A stretch of DNA of 64,000 nt, from assembly GCA_900544675.1 (NCBI GenBank), contig UQVZ01000018.1, positions 1 through 64,000 of the forward strand. The letters are read 5' to 3'. Source of the DNA: an uncultured Bacteroides sp. (lineage in GTDB: Bacteria > Bacteroidota > Bacteroidia > Bacteroidales > Bacteroidaceae). The notes under the pieces were generated by a model, which was given only the letters and a program-made list of their open reading frames with translations, had not been told where the DNA came from and searched no databases. A program made the translations under genes and the position numbers. Numbering within the stretch: position 1 is the stretch's first letter; the number at the start of each line of letters is the position of its first letter. Of the stretch, positions 63,980 through 64,000 are shown piece after piece.

Positions 63980-64000
63980 TGTCTGCTACAACCTCAATCC

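Noticed and set aside
1..64000. tRNA, rRNA or riboswitch genes
   Set aside because: No cloverleaf, rRNA segment or recognised riboswitch core was seen on either strand by eye; short structured RNAs could be missed.

Overview
The window is chromosomal DNA of a gut-type Bacteroidales bacterium, most likely Bacteroides or Phocaeicola. The evidence is two SusC/SusD pairs, lipoproteins with short lipoboxes, many start-proximal promoters of the Bacteroidota form TAnnTTTG, and typical gene neighbours (NADP-malic enzyme with a Pta domain, MgtE, RND pumps). There is no rRNA, tRNA, CRISPR array, transposase or phage structural gene.

Layout. 1-10.8 kb: a fructan polysaccharide-utilisation locus on the minus strand: SusC, SusD, three GH32 enzymes and the first 25 codons of a sugar permease. 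Two promoters in it share the same layout, a GAAAC direct repeat 31 bases upstream of a TAnnTTTG box. 11-16.1 kb: a coiled-coil membrane protein, an S41 protease lipoprotein and two carbohydrate esterases, all plus strand. 16.2-22.9 kb: housekeeping genes (DUF349 protein, MgtE, RsmA, a flippase-like membrane protein, PepD). 23.1-24.9 kb: an ABC-type ATPase followed by a DUF4435 protein, the architecture of the PARIS anti-phage system, next to a divergent SF1 helicase. 27-32 kb: an efflux operon of TolC, HlyD and two ABC-2 permeases without its own ATPase. 32.5-37.3 kb: an AAA/PD-(D/E)XK protein, then a kinase, a GH109 lipoprotein and a Nudix hydrolase that look like an N-acetylgalactosamine salvage group. 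37.4-41.2 kb: two SGNH proteins and an MBOAT acyltransferase with overlapping genes, probably an O-acetylation machine. 41.6-48.8 kb: an LpxA-family acyltransferase and a complete RND efflux operon. 49-55.2 kb: malic enzyme, a small membrane protein, glutamate dehydrogenase, a PCMD-type lipoprotein and a beta-barrel protein. 55.3-63.8 kb: a second, more AT-rich utilisation locus (GH31, SusD, STN-containing SusC) with its FecR anti-sigma and ECF sigma factor.

The most interesting non-coding signals are: (a) the paired operator architecture of the fructan locus; (b) two 115-bp copies of one intergenic element in inverted orientation 19 kb apart, each with three 15-bp palindromes at 23-bp period; (c) a plus-strand terminator in the fecR-susC gap, suggesting a short antisense RNA to the second susC leader; and (d) several foldback or tandem intergenic elements. 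All family assignments come from reading motifs by eye; no database search was run.
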